A stretch of 64,000 bases of DNA, from contig JALGQZ010000008.1 in assembly GCA_023105745.1 (NCBI GenBank), forward strand, positions 44,327,618 to 44,391,617, in the 5' to 3' direction. Below, in pieces: positions 22,366-33,398 of this stretch (position 1 is the stretch's first letter; every line of letters begins with the position of its first letter). Under the pieces are notes generated by a model. It was not told where the DNA came from, ran no database searches, and saw only the letters and a list, made by a program, of their open reading frames with translations. Source of the DNA: Austropuccinia psidii (taxonomy: Eukaryota; Basidiomycota; Pucciniomycetes; Pucciniales; Sphaerophragmiaceae). The translations under genes were made by a program, and so were the position numbers.

Positions 22366-25300
22366 TCAAGCTTTTGAGGAATTGGGCCCAGGCTTGTCAG
22401 GATATAATGAATGAAAATCTTTGACAAGTTCAGGACAATTCTTGAGGTTTTCGGTTGGTTCCCAAGTGGATCTTTCTGGGTCTTGACTGAAACCTTTCCA
22501 TTCCACCAGATACCATAATTTTCTTCTCTTGAGCTTTGAGTCCAGTATTTGAGAGACTTCCCATTCCTCTTCTTCTTTAATGGTGATTGGAGGAGGAGGC
22601 TCTTGATGCCTATTTGGGATTGTTGACGTCTTGACTGGTTCCAAAAGGGAAATATGGAAAACTGGGTGGATGGATTTCCATTGAGATGGAAGCTTGAGGT
22701 GGTAGGCATGAGTGCTGACTTTCTTCAAGATTGGAAAAGGACCCAGCCATCTTTCAGACAGCTTTTTGGTGTGTCTGGTTGATTTAATGTTCTTGGAAGA
22801 GAGCCATACCATGTCACCGGGATTGAAAACAGGTGGACTTGCTCTACTTTTATCTGCATACCTCTTAAACCTGTTTATGGCAACTTCAAGTTCTCTCTTG
22901 ACATCTTTCTGTACTGATTGGATTTTTGTTGATAACTTTCCAGCCGGAGTGTCTTGAGTGATGTGAACTGAGTCAAAATGAGGATCTCTTCCATAAACAG
23001 TGAAAAACGGTGATTGTTTTGTTGAAGAGTGGTCAGAGTTATTGTAGGCAAATTCAGCCAGAGGGAGCCAGGTGTTCCAATCATCTTGATGATAACTGAC
23101 ATACATCCGAAGGTACTGTTCTAGTATCTGATTTACCCTCTCTGTCTGTCCATCAGTTTCTGGATGATAAGCAGTTGACAAGTCTCTTGAAATCTTGAGC
23201 TGCTGACAAAGGTTGGTCCAAAAGGAAGAAACAAAAAGAGAACCTCGATCACTAACAATGCTTGAAGGAAGGCCATGCTTTGAGAAAATATTCTTGATGA
23301 ATAAATGGGCCAAATCTAATGAAGTGATTGAAGCTATTGTTGGAATAAAAATCGCCATTTTTGAGAATCTGTCCACTATGACTAAAATTGAGTCAAAGGA
23401 ATTGGACAGTGGCAATTGAGTGATGAAATCCATTGAAAGACAAATCCAAGGACCACTTGGAATTGGAAGAGGCTTGAGGAGTCCAAACTTCTTGTGATGA
23501 ATATTTTTGTTTCTTGAACACTGTTGACAGGATGAGACATAATCCTTGATAAATTGAGTCATGCCGGACCAGTGGAAATCCCGCTTGACAAGTTTGAGAG
23601 TCTTCTCTTGGCCAGGGTGTCCAGCTAGAGGAGAGTCATGCCGATTTTGAAGTATATTGAGTTGAATTGTGGGGTCATTTGGGACCACCACACGATCTTT
23701 GAAAAGGAGAAGTTTGGAAGAGGAATCAAGAGAATAATCTTGGACAGATTTACCTTTACCCAAATCTTCAAGGACACTTCTATATTGAGAATCTTGCCAC
23801 ACTGCCTTCTGAAGTGAATCAATAAAATTTGAAAATGAATCCACCTTGACTGCAAAAAACTTTGAGGCTTGAATTTCATCTTGCTTAATTATCTTCTGAT
23901 AGTTCATTGGATTCTTGCTGATGAAATCCTCCCCCCTCTCCGGGTAAACGTCGTCCCGACGTGACAAGGCATCTGGAAGGGTGGCCAAGCGGCCAGGGCG
24001 GTAAGTGATTGAGAAATGGAATTCAGATAAAAATTCAGCCCAGCGGGCTTGACGGCGAGTGAGAATCTTGGAAGACATGAAATATTGAAGAGATGAATGA
24101 TCGGTGAGAACTTCAAAAGGGGAAGAAATGGAAAGAAGGAAAGCTCTCCAGCGCTTGAGAGCCCAGACTATGCCAAGGAGTTCCTTGTCATGAATCTCAT
24201 AATTGAGCTCAGCTGGGAGAAGCTTGCGGCTGTCAAATGCAATGGGATGTTTTCCTGAGTCAGAGACCTCACTCAGTACAGCACCCAAGGCATAATGTGA
24301 TGCATCGGTCTCTACAATGGTGGGTAGAGAAGGATTGAAATGAGAAAGGATTGGAGCAGTGGTGAATGCCTCTTTGAGTTGATGAAACTGTCTAAGAGCT
24401 TCCTCATTGCGGGGAAAACGGGAATCTTTCTTGAGGAAACTTGTGAGTGAACTAATTTTCTTTGAATAATTCTTGATGAAACGGCGGTAAAAATTGGCAA
24501 AGCCAAGGAATGATTGAAGAGCCTTGAGGTTTCTTGGAGGTGGCCAATTGAGAATTTGCTGGACTTTTGCTTGGTCCATCTTGAGGCCTTCAGAAGAAAC
24601 TACATAACCAAGATATTCCACACTAGAAACATGAAATAGGCATTTGAACGCCTTAGCAAAGAGGTTATTGGCTCTGAGTCTGGAAAGAACAGTGGACACA
24701 TGAGTGACATGTTCTTCCTCAGATTAGGAAAAGACCTTAATGTCATCCAAATAAACCACAACATAAACATCAAGAAGATCATAAAAAATATCATTGACGA
24801 GATTTTGAAAAGAAGCAGGAGCATTGGTAAGCCCAAATGGCATAACCAAGTACTCATAACTACCATATTTGGTTCTAAAACAAGTCAAATGTTCATCACC
24901 TTCCTTGATTCTGAGCAGGTTATATGCACCACGCAAATCAATCTTGGAGAAGATAGAAGAACCATTGAAAACAGTGAGAAGCTGATTCATAGGAGGAACA
25001 GGATACTTGTTCTTCCTAGTAACAGCATTGAGCTTGCGGTAATCAACACACAAACGGAGGCCACCATCTTTCTTTTTGACAAAAAGAACAGGTGCTCCTG
25101 TAGAAGAGGAGCTTGGCCGGATGAAACCTTTCTCTACATTCTCTGAAATGTAGGCCCTGAGTGTATCTGACTCTTGGTTTGATAAAGAGTAGATCACCCC
25201 AACTGGAGGTAGAGACCCCTCCAGCTCGATATGATGATCACAGGCGCGGTGAGGAGGAAGTTTCTCTGCTTTCACCTTGGAAAATACATCCAAATATTGG

Positions 25301-26094
25301 TGATAAACAGAAGGAACAACCTTCATCACGGTTTCTATTTCTTCTGGCTCTTCCTCTTCATCCCACAACTCCTCCAGGGAGTCATGATAAGATGAAGGAG
25401 GAAGGTCCATATTCCCAAAGAAGAGATGAAGTGAAGATACAGAATTATCTTCTCCAACATCTTGAATCTCTTTGAAGACTTCATCTCTAGATGATAGTAA
25501 TGACTGATGGGAATTAAGGGAAGGAATATGGACAGAAGACGGAAATGATGGTGTTCTAGAATCACCAACCAGAGCTGCACATGATTTGGCAGAAGAAAAG
25601 TCATTACTGAAAGAAATTGAAGGATCATTATAGTCCTTATGATCAGAATTAAAGGTGATCAATCCTTGCCTCCAATCAATAAACGGATTAAAATGATTAA
25701 GAAAGTCAAAGCCCAATATGAGGTCTTCTCCCTTGGGAGTATCAATGACTAAAAAGTCCCATTCAAAGCTTGGGAAGGAAGGGAGCTCAACCATATATTT
25801 AGTATGGTGAGTCACAAATAAAGAAGGAGACTCAGAGGAGTCAAGAATAATAAGGGGAATCTTCTCCGGGAGTTCTGACATGGTCAAAGAATACTTGTGA
25901 ACAAACTGCTTTGCAATAAATGAGTTGGTAGCACCAGAATCAATGAGAATACTGTAAAACATATCAGAGAGAGAAGAAAAAACAAAAAATTTAAGAGAAT
26001 TTTTGACACCAGTATTCAGAATGCACAATTGTGCTCTGGATGGAAAACTGTGAAGACCATTGAACACAACATGATCTTCACTCAGGCTTTTCCC
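22366..26094 (-). pseudogene. pol: Element D pol polyprotein (PR-RT-RH-IN-chromodomain), one nonsense codon
   Basis: About 1240 codons, read in the -1 frame from the slippery site at 26088-26094. In order: retropepsin ([10 protein letters not shown]); RT with [30 protein letters not shown] and YLDD (24742-24753); RNase H ([37 protein letters not shown]); integrase with HHCC finger (GHPGQEKT…CQQC), [15 protein letters not shown] and the [15 protein letters not shown] segment; and a canonical chromodomain ([19 protein letters not shown]). The frame is continuous except for TAA at 24724-24726 just after YLDDIKVFS, where E has AAA. All catalytic residues are present. Chromodomains of this kind bind methylated histone H3 and steer integration. 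The product is expected to be processed from Gag-Pol in virus-like particles. Confidence 0.9.
26050..26094 (-). promoter_or_regulatory. Putative -1 ribosomal frameshift signal between D gag and pol
   Basis: On the minus strand the heptamer G GGA AAA (26088-26094) is in phase with the gag frame and lies just before GCC TGA. A 6-nt spacer leads to a 10-bp stem, 26072-26081 paired with 26050-26059 (one G-U pair), with a 12-nt loop. The pol frame is exactly -1. The arrangement is repeated in E (54993-55037). Confidence 0.8.
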
Positions 26095-27419
26095 TGGCTG
26101 GGAAATTTGCCTGACGGTTGGGTAAGCTTGTTTTGAGGCCTTTTGAAACAGGACTCAATACTATGCTTCCCACCACAATAGGTACAAAGACCCTCTTTGA
26201 TTCTTCTTTCTTTTTCAGAGTTCATGAGCTTGAAATCTTTATTCAACAAAGAAGAATGGGGCTTGTCCCTCTTCTGAAAATTCTTCTTCTTCTTTTGACT
26301 TGAGCTTGAAGAATTTTGAGGATGAGAAGAACTTGACTTTGAGGCTTCTGGCTTCTTCTCTTGATGGTGACTCTTTTCATTTTGCCTCTCATGGTACCTT
26401 GTATCAAGTTCCAGGGTAACGTCCATTAAGTCTTGAAGAGAGTCAATTCTTGAAGGATGGGAGGCCAATTGATCCAAAATCCTGGATGGCAATCCCTTCC
26501 TGAAATGATGGATGAGAGCTCTTTCACCCCAATCCCCGATTCTTGAGACTAAGCTTCTGAAATCAGCAATGTATAAGGATACATGCCCACCTTCTTTCAT
26601 TCTTAAAGAATCCAGCTCAGCTTCTGCTTTTCTGACTTCATTCGGGTCACCAAATAAAGTGAAGAGTTGAGATTCAAATAAAAGCCAAGAATTGAGAAGG
26701 TAATTTGAATCTTGATTGGTGAGATTGGAAAGATAAGGCTCAATCCATTTTGCAGCCCTGCCAATGAGAAATGAAGTGGCATAAAGGACCTTCTTTCTGT
26801 CTTGAGCGAAGTTTTCCGGATCATTATGAAATATCAATTGACAAGACTGAATGAAACTTCTAACTTTGAAGGGCTGAGTCCCATCAAAGCATTCCGGTGC
26901 CTTCATAGATGGAGTCTTGGAGGCTGGTGGTCTTGATGCTTCAGAAGATGAAGCTGCTTGAAGATTGGCCATAATCTGAGTCATTTGCTGCATGATGGCC
27001 AATAAAGATGGTTCAGACTGATGAGAGACAGGCTGATTAGACTGGGCTAGAGTTGGCCCTCCAGTACCTTGGGATTCCTCCACCGGAGCAGGGACACCTT
27101 CAGTACCATCAGACTCTTCCTCTTCCACAGAATTCTCCTCCTCCTCTTCACCATCTTCACCTGGACCTTTGAAAATAGTCCTTGAAGTTCCTGGAAATCC
27201 GCCAACTACTCCTGAAAATGAACATGATCTTCTTGGCCCTCTTCCTTCCTTCCTGGATGGTGCTGCTCCTTCCATGCGGGGTCCTCTATCTAATTGGGCC
27301 CTCAGTTGAGGAACTGCTGGGGTGCCATCTAGAGGAGCTCTTGGAGTTGGAGTGAGAACAGCTTGAGCTCTGGCCTGAGATCTTGTCTGTCTTGCTGGAG
27401 GTGAGTGTTGAACAGGCAT
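26082..27419 (-). CDS. gag: Element D Gag
   Basis: 445 residues, uninterrupted. The N-terminus is disordered and Arg/Ala/Pro-rich ([20 protein letters not shown]), followed by an acidic stretch ([15 protein letters not shown] near residues 93-106). The central retrotransposon Gag (capsid-like) domain includes [20 protein letters not shown] and [15 protein letters not shown] Lys/Ser-rich region then leads to the zinc knuckle [13 protein letters not shown] at residues 412-424. That knuckle is CX2CX3HX4C, one residue shorter than usual. ATG 27417-27419 is the start, because the frame upstream is repeat-rich leader and E uses the same start. Gag forms the virus-like particle. It overlaps the -1 pol frame at its end. 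E encodes the same 445-residue length. Confidence 0.93.
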   Translation of the reverse strand: MPVQHSPPARQTRSQARAQAVLTPTPRAPLDGTPAVPQLRAQLDRGPRMEGAAPSRKEGRGPRRSCSFSGVVGGFPGTSRTIFKGPGEDGEEEEENSVEEEESDGTEGVPAPVEESQGTGGPTLAQSNQPVSHQSEPSLLAIMQQMTQIMANLQAASSSEASRPPASKTPSMKAPECFDGTQPFKVRSFIQSCQLIFHNDPENFAQDRKKVLYATSFLIGRAAKWIEPYLSNLTNQDSNYLLNSWLLFESQLFTLFGDPNEVRKAEAELDSLRMKEGGHVSLYIADFRSLVSRIGDWGERALIHHFRKGLPSRILDQLASHPSRIDSLQDLMDVTLELDTRYHERQNEKSHHQEKKPEASKSSSSHPQNSSSSSQKKKKNFQKRDKPHSSLLNKDFKLMNSEKERRIKEGLCTYCGGKHSIESCFKRPQNKLTQPSGKFPSQGKA

Positions 27420-28118
27420 GATATCAGGAATAAAATGAAATAAATGAATTAAAAATCAAAATTTGCTTGAAGTGAAAAGAGTCAACAATCAAATCTTGAG
27501 GAAAATCAATGAATCAAAATGAAAATCTTCAAGTACGTCAATAAATCAAAATCAAATGAAGTCTTGAAGTCAAAATCAAATCAATCAAATCAATCAAAAT
27601 AAAAAAATCTTGCAGAATCAATCAATCAAATGAAAATCTTGAAGAAAAATCAATTTATGTCAAAATTCTTGATGTGAAAAATCAGCAAAATCAATGAAAT
27701 CTTCAGGTCAATCAATTTTCTTGAGGTCAAAATCAAATATGTCAAATCAATCAATCAATCAAAATCAAGTGGATTATTCTTTAAAAATCAAAATTCTTGA
27801 AGAAAAAATCAATTATGAATCTTGATGTGAATAAAGTGTCTGAATATCTTGATGAAAAATTTGAAAATCAAAGAAAATCAAGATGACGCCTGAATTATGA
27901 ATGAGAATGAAAATTTGATGATTTGAAAAGATTTTAAAAAAGAATAACAAAAATAAAAAATGGGTCAGCTTTCAATTTTCAAAATGAAGAATGAATGAAA
28001 GAAAATTGAGAGATGACGATGAATCATTAAGTTCATAAGCGTAAAAGAATCATAATTTCGATGAAATGAGTGAATGAAATTATAAAGAAAGAATGAACAG
28101 AATGAAAAAGAAATTATG
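27420..28118 (-). other. Element D leader, low complexity
   Basis: Noncoding leader rich in GATT/ATTGATT words (sense strand), for example around 27480-27800. E has a similar GATTTGATTGA-rich leader at 53180-53660. No open frame of note. It may hold packaging signals, but nothing specific is visible. Confidence 0.6.
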
Positions 28119-28132
28119 AGTTAATTAATATA
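28119..28132 (-). promoter_or_regulatory. Element D primer-binding site, self-complementary to its own LTR
   Basis: Sense TATATTAATTAACT, one base after the 5' LTR. It has no TGG, so a tRNA 3' end is unlikely. Its exact complement AGTTAATTAATATA lies in the LTR at 28507-28520 (minus) at the predicted RNA start. This is the layout of Tf1-type self-priming. Confidence 0.75.
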
Positions 28133-28506
28133 ATGTCACAGGGGCTCTTGGACAGAAATACAAGAGTGGCCTGGCACTCAGCAATCAGGGAACTCACTTG
28201 GAAGACTCCAAAAGGATAAAAAACAAAAATAATAAGAATGAATTCCTCTAAAAGATATGCAGGTACAAGATGAGATGCAAAGGAGGAAAGGGAAGCCAAA
28301 TGGCCAAAGAGCCAACCAAGTAAGTCCTTAATCACTGTTTCAACCTGCCAAAAATGAATAATGGAATTAGTAAGGATATGACCACCAAATATCCATTGAC
28401 AGGCGAAGAAAGAGAAAAGAGAAAGGTGCTAAATGACTGACTTAATAATATCAGTATTTGCTTAACTAAAATGAAAAGAAAATAGAGATAAAAAATAAAA
28501 TCAAAA

Positions 28507-28520
28507 TATATTAATTAACT
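28507..28520 (-). promoter_or_regulatory. Predicted RNA 5' end / self-primer in D 5' LTR
   Basis: AGTTAATTAATATA preceded by CCCC (sense). The same motif with the same CCCC context is in the D 3' LTR (20400-20413), F LTR (36997-37010), E 3' LTR (60712-60725) and, with one change, E 5' LTR (52550-52563). Confidence 0.65.
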
Positions 28521-29229
28521 GGGGAAAACCCCCCAGGGTGGAAAGGGTAGCCGGTATATGTGAAAAGTTGGGAGCTTGAGTTCTTCAGGCTGAAAACTGA
28601 TCTGTATTGATCCTTGAGGCTGTATTGATTGTTTTGGGAATTGATACAGCTGGCTAATATTGAAATTGAATTGGGTTGAATGAATTTCCCATGATTGAAA
28701 ATGAAATACAGGTCTTGATGGATCCAGACTGTATTGAAATGAATATGGTTGCCAAGATGGATTGAGTGGAGCTTTGACACTTGACAACTTCTTTTTGGCA
28801 CTGCCTCTTGAATACACTTGAGAATGAATTGACAGTATTCCCTTGGAAGGAATACTTGGAGTGAGAATAACCAATGACTGCTTGATGGCGTCATTGGTCT
28901 TTGACGCTGAAACACTTGCTCTTGAGCCTTGATGATTCCTCTGAATGATTGGGTGCCTTGATGACGTGATGAGATGTTGCAATGTTGAAATGAGCATTTG
29001 ATATTGGCACCATTGAATTGCTGTTGAAAAATGATGCACAAAGATATATAACATCATTTATGGCATATTGGTTGATTGGCAAGAAGATTACGTCCAAAGG
29101 TCTTGAGGTGGAAAGGCAGAGGGAAAAGGATGGATGTAATGGCTTCAGAGCTTGGAATGGTGTTTCTGGGCCTTTTGGGGTTTTTGGCCATTTTTGGGTT
29201 CTGAGCCAAAAACTGGCCCAAAAGGCGGG

Positions 29230-29362
29230 AAAGTGTCTTTTGGACACTTTGCGTCAAAGTGCGCAAAAATGCGCAAATGCGCAAAAGTGCGCAAAATGCG
29301 CAAAAAGTGCGCAAAATGCGCAAAAAGTGCGCAAAATGCGCAAAAATGCGCAAATGCGCATT
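29230..29362 (-). repeat. Hairpin and GCGCAAA tandem repeat in D 5' LTR
   Basis: Hairpin AAAGTGTC/GACACTTT at 29230-29250. The tandem tract follows at 29259-29362 with about 11 units of 8-11 bp, three fewer than the other LTR and without TGTGCA variants. Confidence 0.82.
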
Positions 29363-29642
29363 ATGAGCCCAAATGGCCAAAAACAGCCATTTGGGCCATT
29401 TCCCCTGGTTTTTGAGGGAAATGACCAGAAATACCCATTTGGGCATAAATTGCCGCTATGGGTGTTGGATTGAGGTGAAGGGCCATGAAGGCCCCAAAAC
29501 ACAAATGGCCATAAATGGGCCATAAGATAATGACGTGGCCATATTGGCCACTGGTGATGGATATGGCCAATTGGCCATAAAAGAACCGTGGCTTGATATG
29601 CCATATGGGGATACAAGGAGGTGAATTGCCATGGTTGTGACA

Positions 29643-31245
29643 AGGCCTCAGGGAGCTGTTTTAAGGCTTCCTTCTCAGAATGAGACATATTATCTCAATC
29701 CTGGTATTGAGATGGAGATCTTGTCTTATTCACCAACATGGTATCTGGTTTGATTTCCTCTTGGTGATATGGATTATCCATACCATGGCCTTGTGGGTTA
29801 GGCTTCAAGTTATGGTAGACATTAAACAGTTTGTTTATGTCTTGCTCAAGACAATCCCTGTCCCTTTTCTGTGGTATTGTTCTTCAAAGACTAGATTCAG
29901 TCTTTTGTTGGTTTCTTCAGAGGCTTTGCTCAATTGAGCATGTCCTTCTTGAAGGGTTTTAAAAATTTTGTCCATGGAGGCTGTCAATGTTTTCATCCTC
30001 TCATGGCTTGCTTCAAGTTCTGAAAACTGCTTTTGAGGTTGCTCAGCAAATTGGGACATTTGTAACCACAGTGCATCACTTTTTAAGTTAATCTCAGGTG
30101 TGACAAAATTATGTTCAATCTGAGTGGGGGTTCTATTTCTATCTATAGGACTACTGATTCTAGAGTTATGTACAACTATGTCTGGTTCTTGTGTACTTAT
30201 TTAACCAAATCCAATAGCTTCTGGATCATTGGGTCTGACACTCTCTTCCTTTGGTTGACAGTGCTCTTGTGTTTGCCCTTGTATTCTTGTCTTCTCCTGA
30301 AAACTTCCTTGGATTGTGAAGAATGGTGACTCTTGGCCACTGATCTGTTGGTTCATGAATGGTGAAAAGCCACTGGAGTGCTGGTTTGGTCTACTCCTTG
30401 TGAGCCTGAAGGAATCTGCATATGCCCTGTCTGGGTCAGTTGTTCTTCTATAGCTTGGATAGTGGCTTGATTCTCCCTTATCCAGTTTGCCCTCACCTAC
30501 AGGAGTCTGGAATGTCTGGTGGGATTCCAACCCTTGGTGATTACCATAAGGTCTCTGAAGTAGATCTCTTTGAGACAGATCTTCTGGAAACTTGCTCCAA
30601 GTTCTGCCAAGTGTGATGCCAGGTTGAACCTCTTGTTGTCCATGCTCCATTGAGAAAGGTTATTGAGGAGTTGGTGGAGCTGAAAAACTTGATCCATATC
30701 CTTCCAGTCCTCTGGTTTGAGTTTTCTGTTGAATTGGGATGTGAATTGCAGAGTGGGTATGAGTTCCCTCAATGTCATGCCACCCACCACTATGTCCAAG
30801 GTGTCCTCTTCCAGGTCTTCTGGTTCTGGACAAGCCCTCTCTGTCCTCTGGCTGGTGCCTTTGGAAACCAAGGTCTCTGAGGTGTACAGGTGACATATCA
30901 GTGTTTGCAAGAAGTCAAAAGCTTTAGGTTCTTAGGGTATTTACCTTTGACTGTTCCTTGTACAAATTTGTTGTCTGCTGCTTTTGGAAATTTACCTTTA
31001 GAGGTTACAACTGGGTTAATGACTGTAATCTTACCTGTACAAGTTGTTAAGGTTGGTTTACCTTTTATTGATGCAGAGTTTTGTGGTTTTCTATTCCTTT
31101 GAGTGGCAATAGGTGTCCACTTTTTAGCTGCTATAAGGCCTTCACACTGCCTCTTTCCTCTGCCCATGCTCCCCTATGGCTCTGAGTATGTCACTAGTGT
31201 GTTGGCATGTGACTGGGTCTCTAGTGGGATGTAGTTTCCTTCCAC
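29643..31245 (-). pseudogene. Element C gag, upstream part (with intron)
   Basis: Read from 31245 down. Exon 1 is open from a CAG acceptor-like site (31245), with a TAG near 31170, then continues as MGRGKRQCEG… to 30945. Intron 30877-30944 is followed by exon 2, part of the open segment 30497-30910 (ETLVSKGTSQRTERACPEPE, then SQFNRKLKPEDWKDMDQVFQ and SMDNKRFNLASH). The segment 29835-30059 is a helical stretch (MSQFAEQPQKQFSELEASHE). The last codons (KEALKQLPEA) reach 29643, where D begins. This is the best-preserved family 2 gag in the window and fixes the true frames for B and G. Confidence 0.78.
30877..30944 (-). other. Element C 68-nt intron in gag
   Basis: GTAAATAC at the 5' end, CACTGATA as branch-point-like sequence about 20 nt before the end, and ACACCTCAG at the 3' end. 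Removing it fuses …QGTVK to ETLVSKG in frame. Reading through would give a TGA at CKH-stop. Confidence 0.8.
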
Positions 31246-31845
31246 TGAATCAGACAAGAAAAAGAGGGCTTATTGTCAGTTAAGCCTTCTTCAAATTCTT
31301 TTTTCACGTCTGTAAATGGCCTTCGGGAAATAAATTTCTAAATTATGCCCTTGTATTATGACAGTGTAATTGAATTAGCAATTCCACATCGGAAATACAG
31401 CTTACAGATATCTGGCACACTGTTTGTATACCAGTATCTCACAGATTAACTTGTAATTAGCAAGTGTAATCTGCAAAAGTGGTTATGTCAGAGGGTAATT
31501 GAAATTAACAATGTACCCAACCACGCCTCAACTGTTGGTTTTACAGTAAGAGGTGTACTTATTTAATTAGAAAGAAGGCCTATATTAATGGCTTAAAGTA
31601 TTCAAATATGTAAAACACACCAAAAATAAGGGTTTTGTGGTGATTAAATTATAATCAACCATGCCACCAGGCAAAAAAAAAGAAAACACAGTGGTATACA
31701 GCATGTACCACTCAAAAAATAAATGTAAGATATATATTTCATTCCTTTTTAATAAAATTTACACCTAAAAAAGAAAAGAAAAAGTGTCAGAATAAGAAAA
31801 ATAAGAGAAAAAACTCATTTATAAGGTCCAAAAAGGTTTAAAAAC
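31246..31845 (-). other. Element C leader, noncoding
   Basis: Homologous to the B leader (5341-5944). The position matching GTGAGT of B and G reads ATGAGT (31813-31818). No gene is seen. Confidence 0.5.
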
Positions 31846-31863
31846 ATGGCCAGGCCCCCAAAA
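31846..31863 (-). promoter_or_regulatory. Element C primer-binding site
   Basis: Sense TTTTGGGGGCCTGGCCAT directly after the 5' LTR, matching B at 5322 with one change. Confidence 0.65.
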
Positions 31864-33302
31864 TGTCAGGCTGAGTCTATTATGAAGGCATAATGTGACT
31901 ATTTGCAATTTTGACTATGACTGTGACAGGGTAAAATCAATTTAAAAGAGGTTTATTATGGATGATAAAAGTTTAACATTGAATAATAAGGGCTTTACTA
32001 TTGTGAAATAGTGGTGGTGAGCACTATTGAGAGCCCTGGGTGCAGTCTTACCAGTTGGATTACTATAATAAGAACTACAATACTTAGGAATTCAAAGTAT
32101 AACCTGATTACTTCCCAAGATTATAGCTGTTTTTGACAGTTGTACTGCGTATTAATTCAAGAGCAGGATGAGGAAACATTTTCTGGTGGAGAAAAGGCCT
32201 CCTTTTATCCTAAAATGGGGTGGAATGACCCTCTAGACCATCCATGTAGGGGAAGTGAAGAGTTTTTCACTTCAGAGTACTGGCTTGTGGCTTTAATAGT
32301 GCCGGTATGCTCTGTATTGGGATAAGATGTGGTTTTGAAACCACATCTGGGCAGTTTTCACCAATACAGGGTGAAACGTTTCATCTGGGGACCACATACC
32401 CCTCTTCTGACATGTATGACACATAGAATGCCATACAGAAACTGTATGGGACCCCAGTATTGGATGAATTATGAGTTATTGAACTATAAACATGCTTCTT
32501 TGTTCATTTGACACCTCATAGTCATACTTATGGGAGAATATCCCACAGTAAGACTGTATTGGTCTAAATGTGGGATTTTGAGCTTAAGCCTGCCATAGCT
32601 TTGTCAGTTTTTAAGATATAAAGCCCAGAGTTGGTTCATTGTGTAGCTCTAGATGCTTTATAAACACTGGTACCTCATTTGATACGGTAATCATTAAGTA
32701 TGGCAAAGGTATGCCATGTACAAGATTTTTTGTACATATATATGTTTTGCTTAAAAGCTGTATGGAGCTTGTTTGCCCCATAACTTGTGTTCTAGATGGG
32801 ATTTGGAGAAATGGATTGCACCATAAGATAGCCCTGATTGTGATATTACTAAAAAGACCCCACTTTAGGTATCTCACACTAAAACCGTGGAAGTTAATTG
32901 AGAGGTGAATATTTTATTCAACCGTATTTGACTATATTTTGGTCATAGCTTCTGTAATTCTGGTGCTAGCTCAGTTTGGCTAGTACCATTGAATCGACCT
33001 TACTTAGAGCTTCATTTTGAATACCCATTTGATGGGGTTAAGCCTCTTCCTCTGTATTTCAGATGGAAGGTGAAAATTAAAGTTTATGCTCAGCAACAAC
33101 TTTGAGCAGGAGTAACTTTGCTATTCTTTGTGCTATGGTTATGGGACTTGTATTTTTGGAAAGGGGTGAGTTTCCGCTTTCTTTTGATACCTTTTGTGCT
33201 GATTTGGCTCAGCTCCATTTTTTGGTGGTATCTTGGCTATACCATTGATTTATGGTATTTGGCTGTCATGCTTGTGCTCTGGTTTTGAGTCACAGGCTGA
33301 CA
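31864..33302 (-). repeat. Element C 5' LTR
   Basis: 1439 bp with TGTCAG/CTGACA ends, read on the minus strand. Its right edge is followed by the duplicated GCCAT at 33303-33307. Confidence 0.92.
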
Positions 33303-33398
33303 GCCATACCAGATGGGAACCTTCATCTGAGGAGATTAAGTTCCTCTAAGGGGACTGAAAAGTCTCATCAATGATGAGCCTTTCTTAAAGGTAGGGTA
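33303..33398 (+). pseudogene. Element B chromodomain tail, second part, and polypurine tract
   Basis: After the duplicated GCCAT the frame continues (PDGNLHL…), joining the segment that stopped at 12059. The polypurine tract AAAGGTAGGGTA (33387-33398) abuts the 3' LTR. Confidence 0.8.

Larger units (their letters stand above)
20027..29642 (-). mobile_element. Element D: nearly intact family 3 chromovirus (Ty3/Gypsy) on minus strand
   Basis: A 9616-bp element with LTRs 28134-29642 (5') and 20027-21560 (3'). The target duplication AGGCC is exact at 20022-20026 and 29643-29647. It has PBS, leader, intact gag (26082-27419), a -1 frameshift signal, pol (22366-26094) with one stop codon, a 3' untranslated region and a polypurine tract. 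By eye the LTRs differ at about nine positions plus a 25-bp difference in a GCGCAAA tract, so this is the youngest full element in the window. Confidence 0.95.
28134..29642 (-). repeat. Element D 5' LTR
   Basis: 1509 bp, nearly identical to 20027-21560. If transcription starts at 28520, U3 is 29642-28521 (about 1.1 kb) and R-U5 is 387 nt. A TATA-like CATATACC lies about 40 nt upstream of that point. Confidence 0.95.
12060..33302 (-). mobile_element. Element C: family 2 Ty3/Gypsy retrotransposon on minus strand, holding D and H
   Basis: The 5' LTR is 31864-33302 and the 3' LTR is 12060-13495, both read on the minus strand. The target duplication GCCAT is exact at 12055-12059 and 33303-33307. 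Internal order on the minus strand is PBS, leader, gag with intron, protease, RT, RNase H, integrase, chromodomain-like tail, polypurine tract. It is interrupted by D (20027-29642) and solo LTR H (13859-15827). It is better preserved than B but still has stops, a 13-bp deletion before RT and YIDD changed to YIEY. Confidence 0.93.

Noticed and set aside
24700..25475. Plus-strand open frames opposite D pol (24700-25146, 25161-25475) as genes
   Set aside because: They mirror the pol reading frame on the other strand. The same shadows occur opposite E pol.
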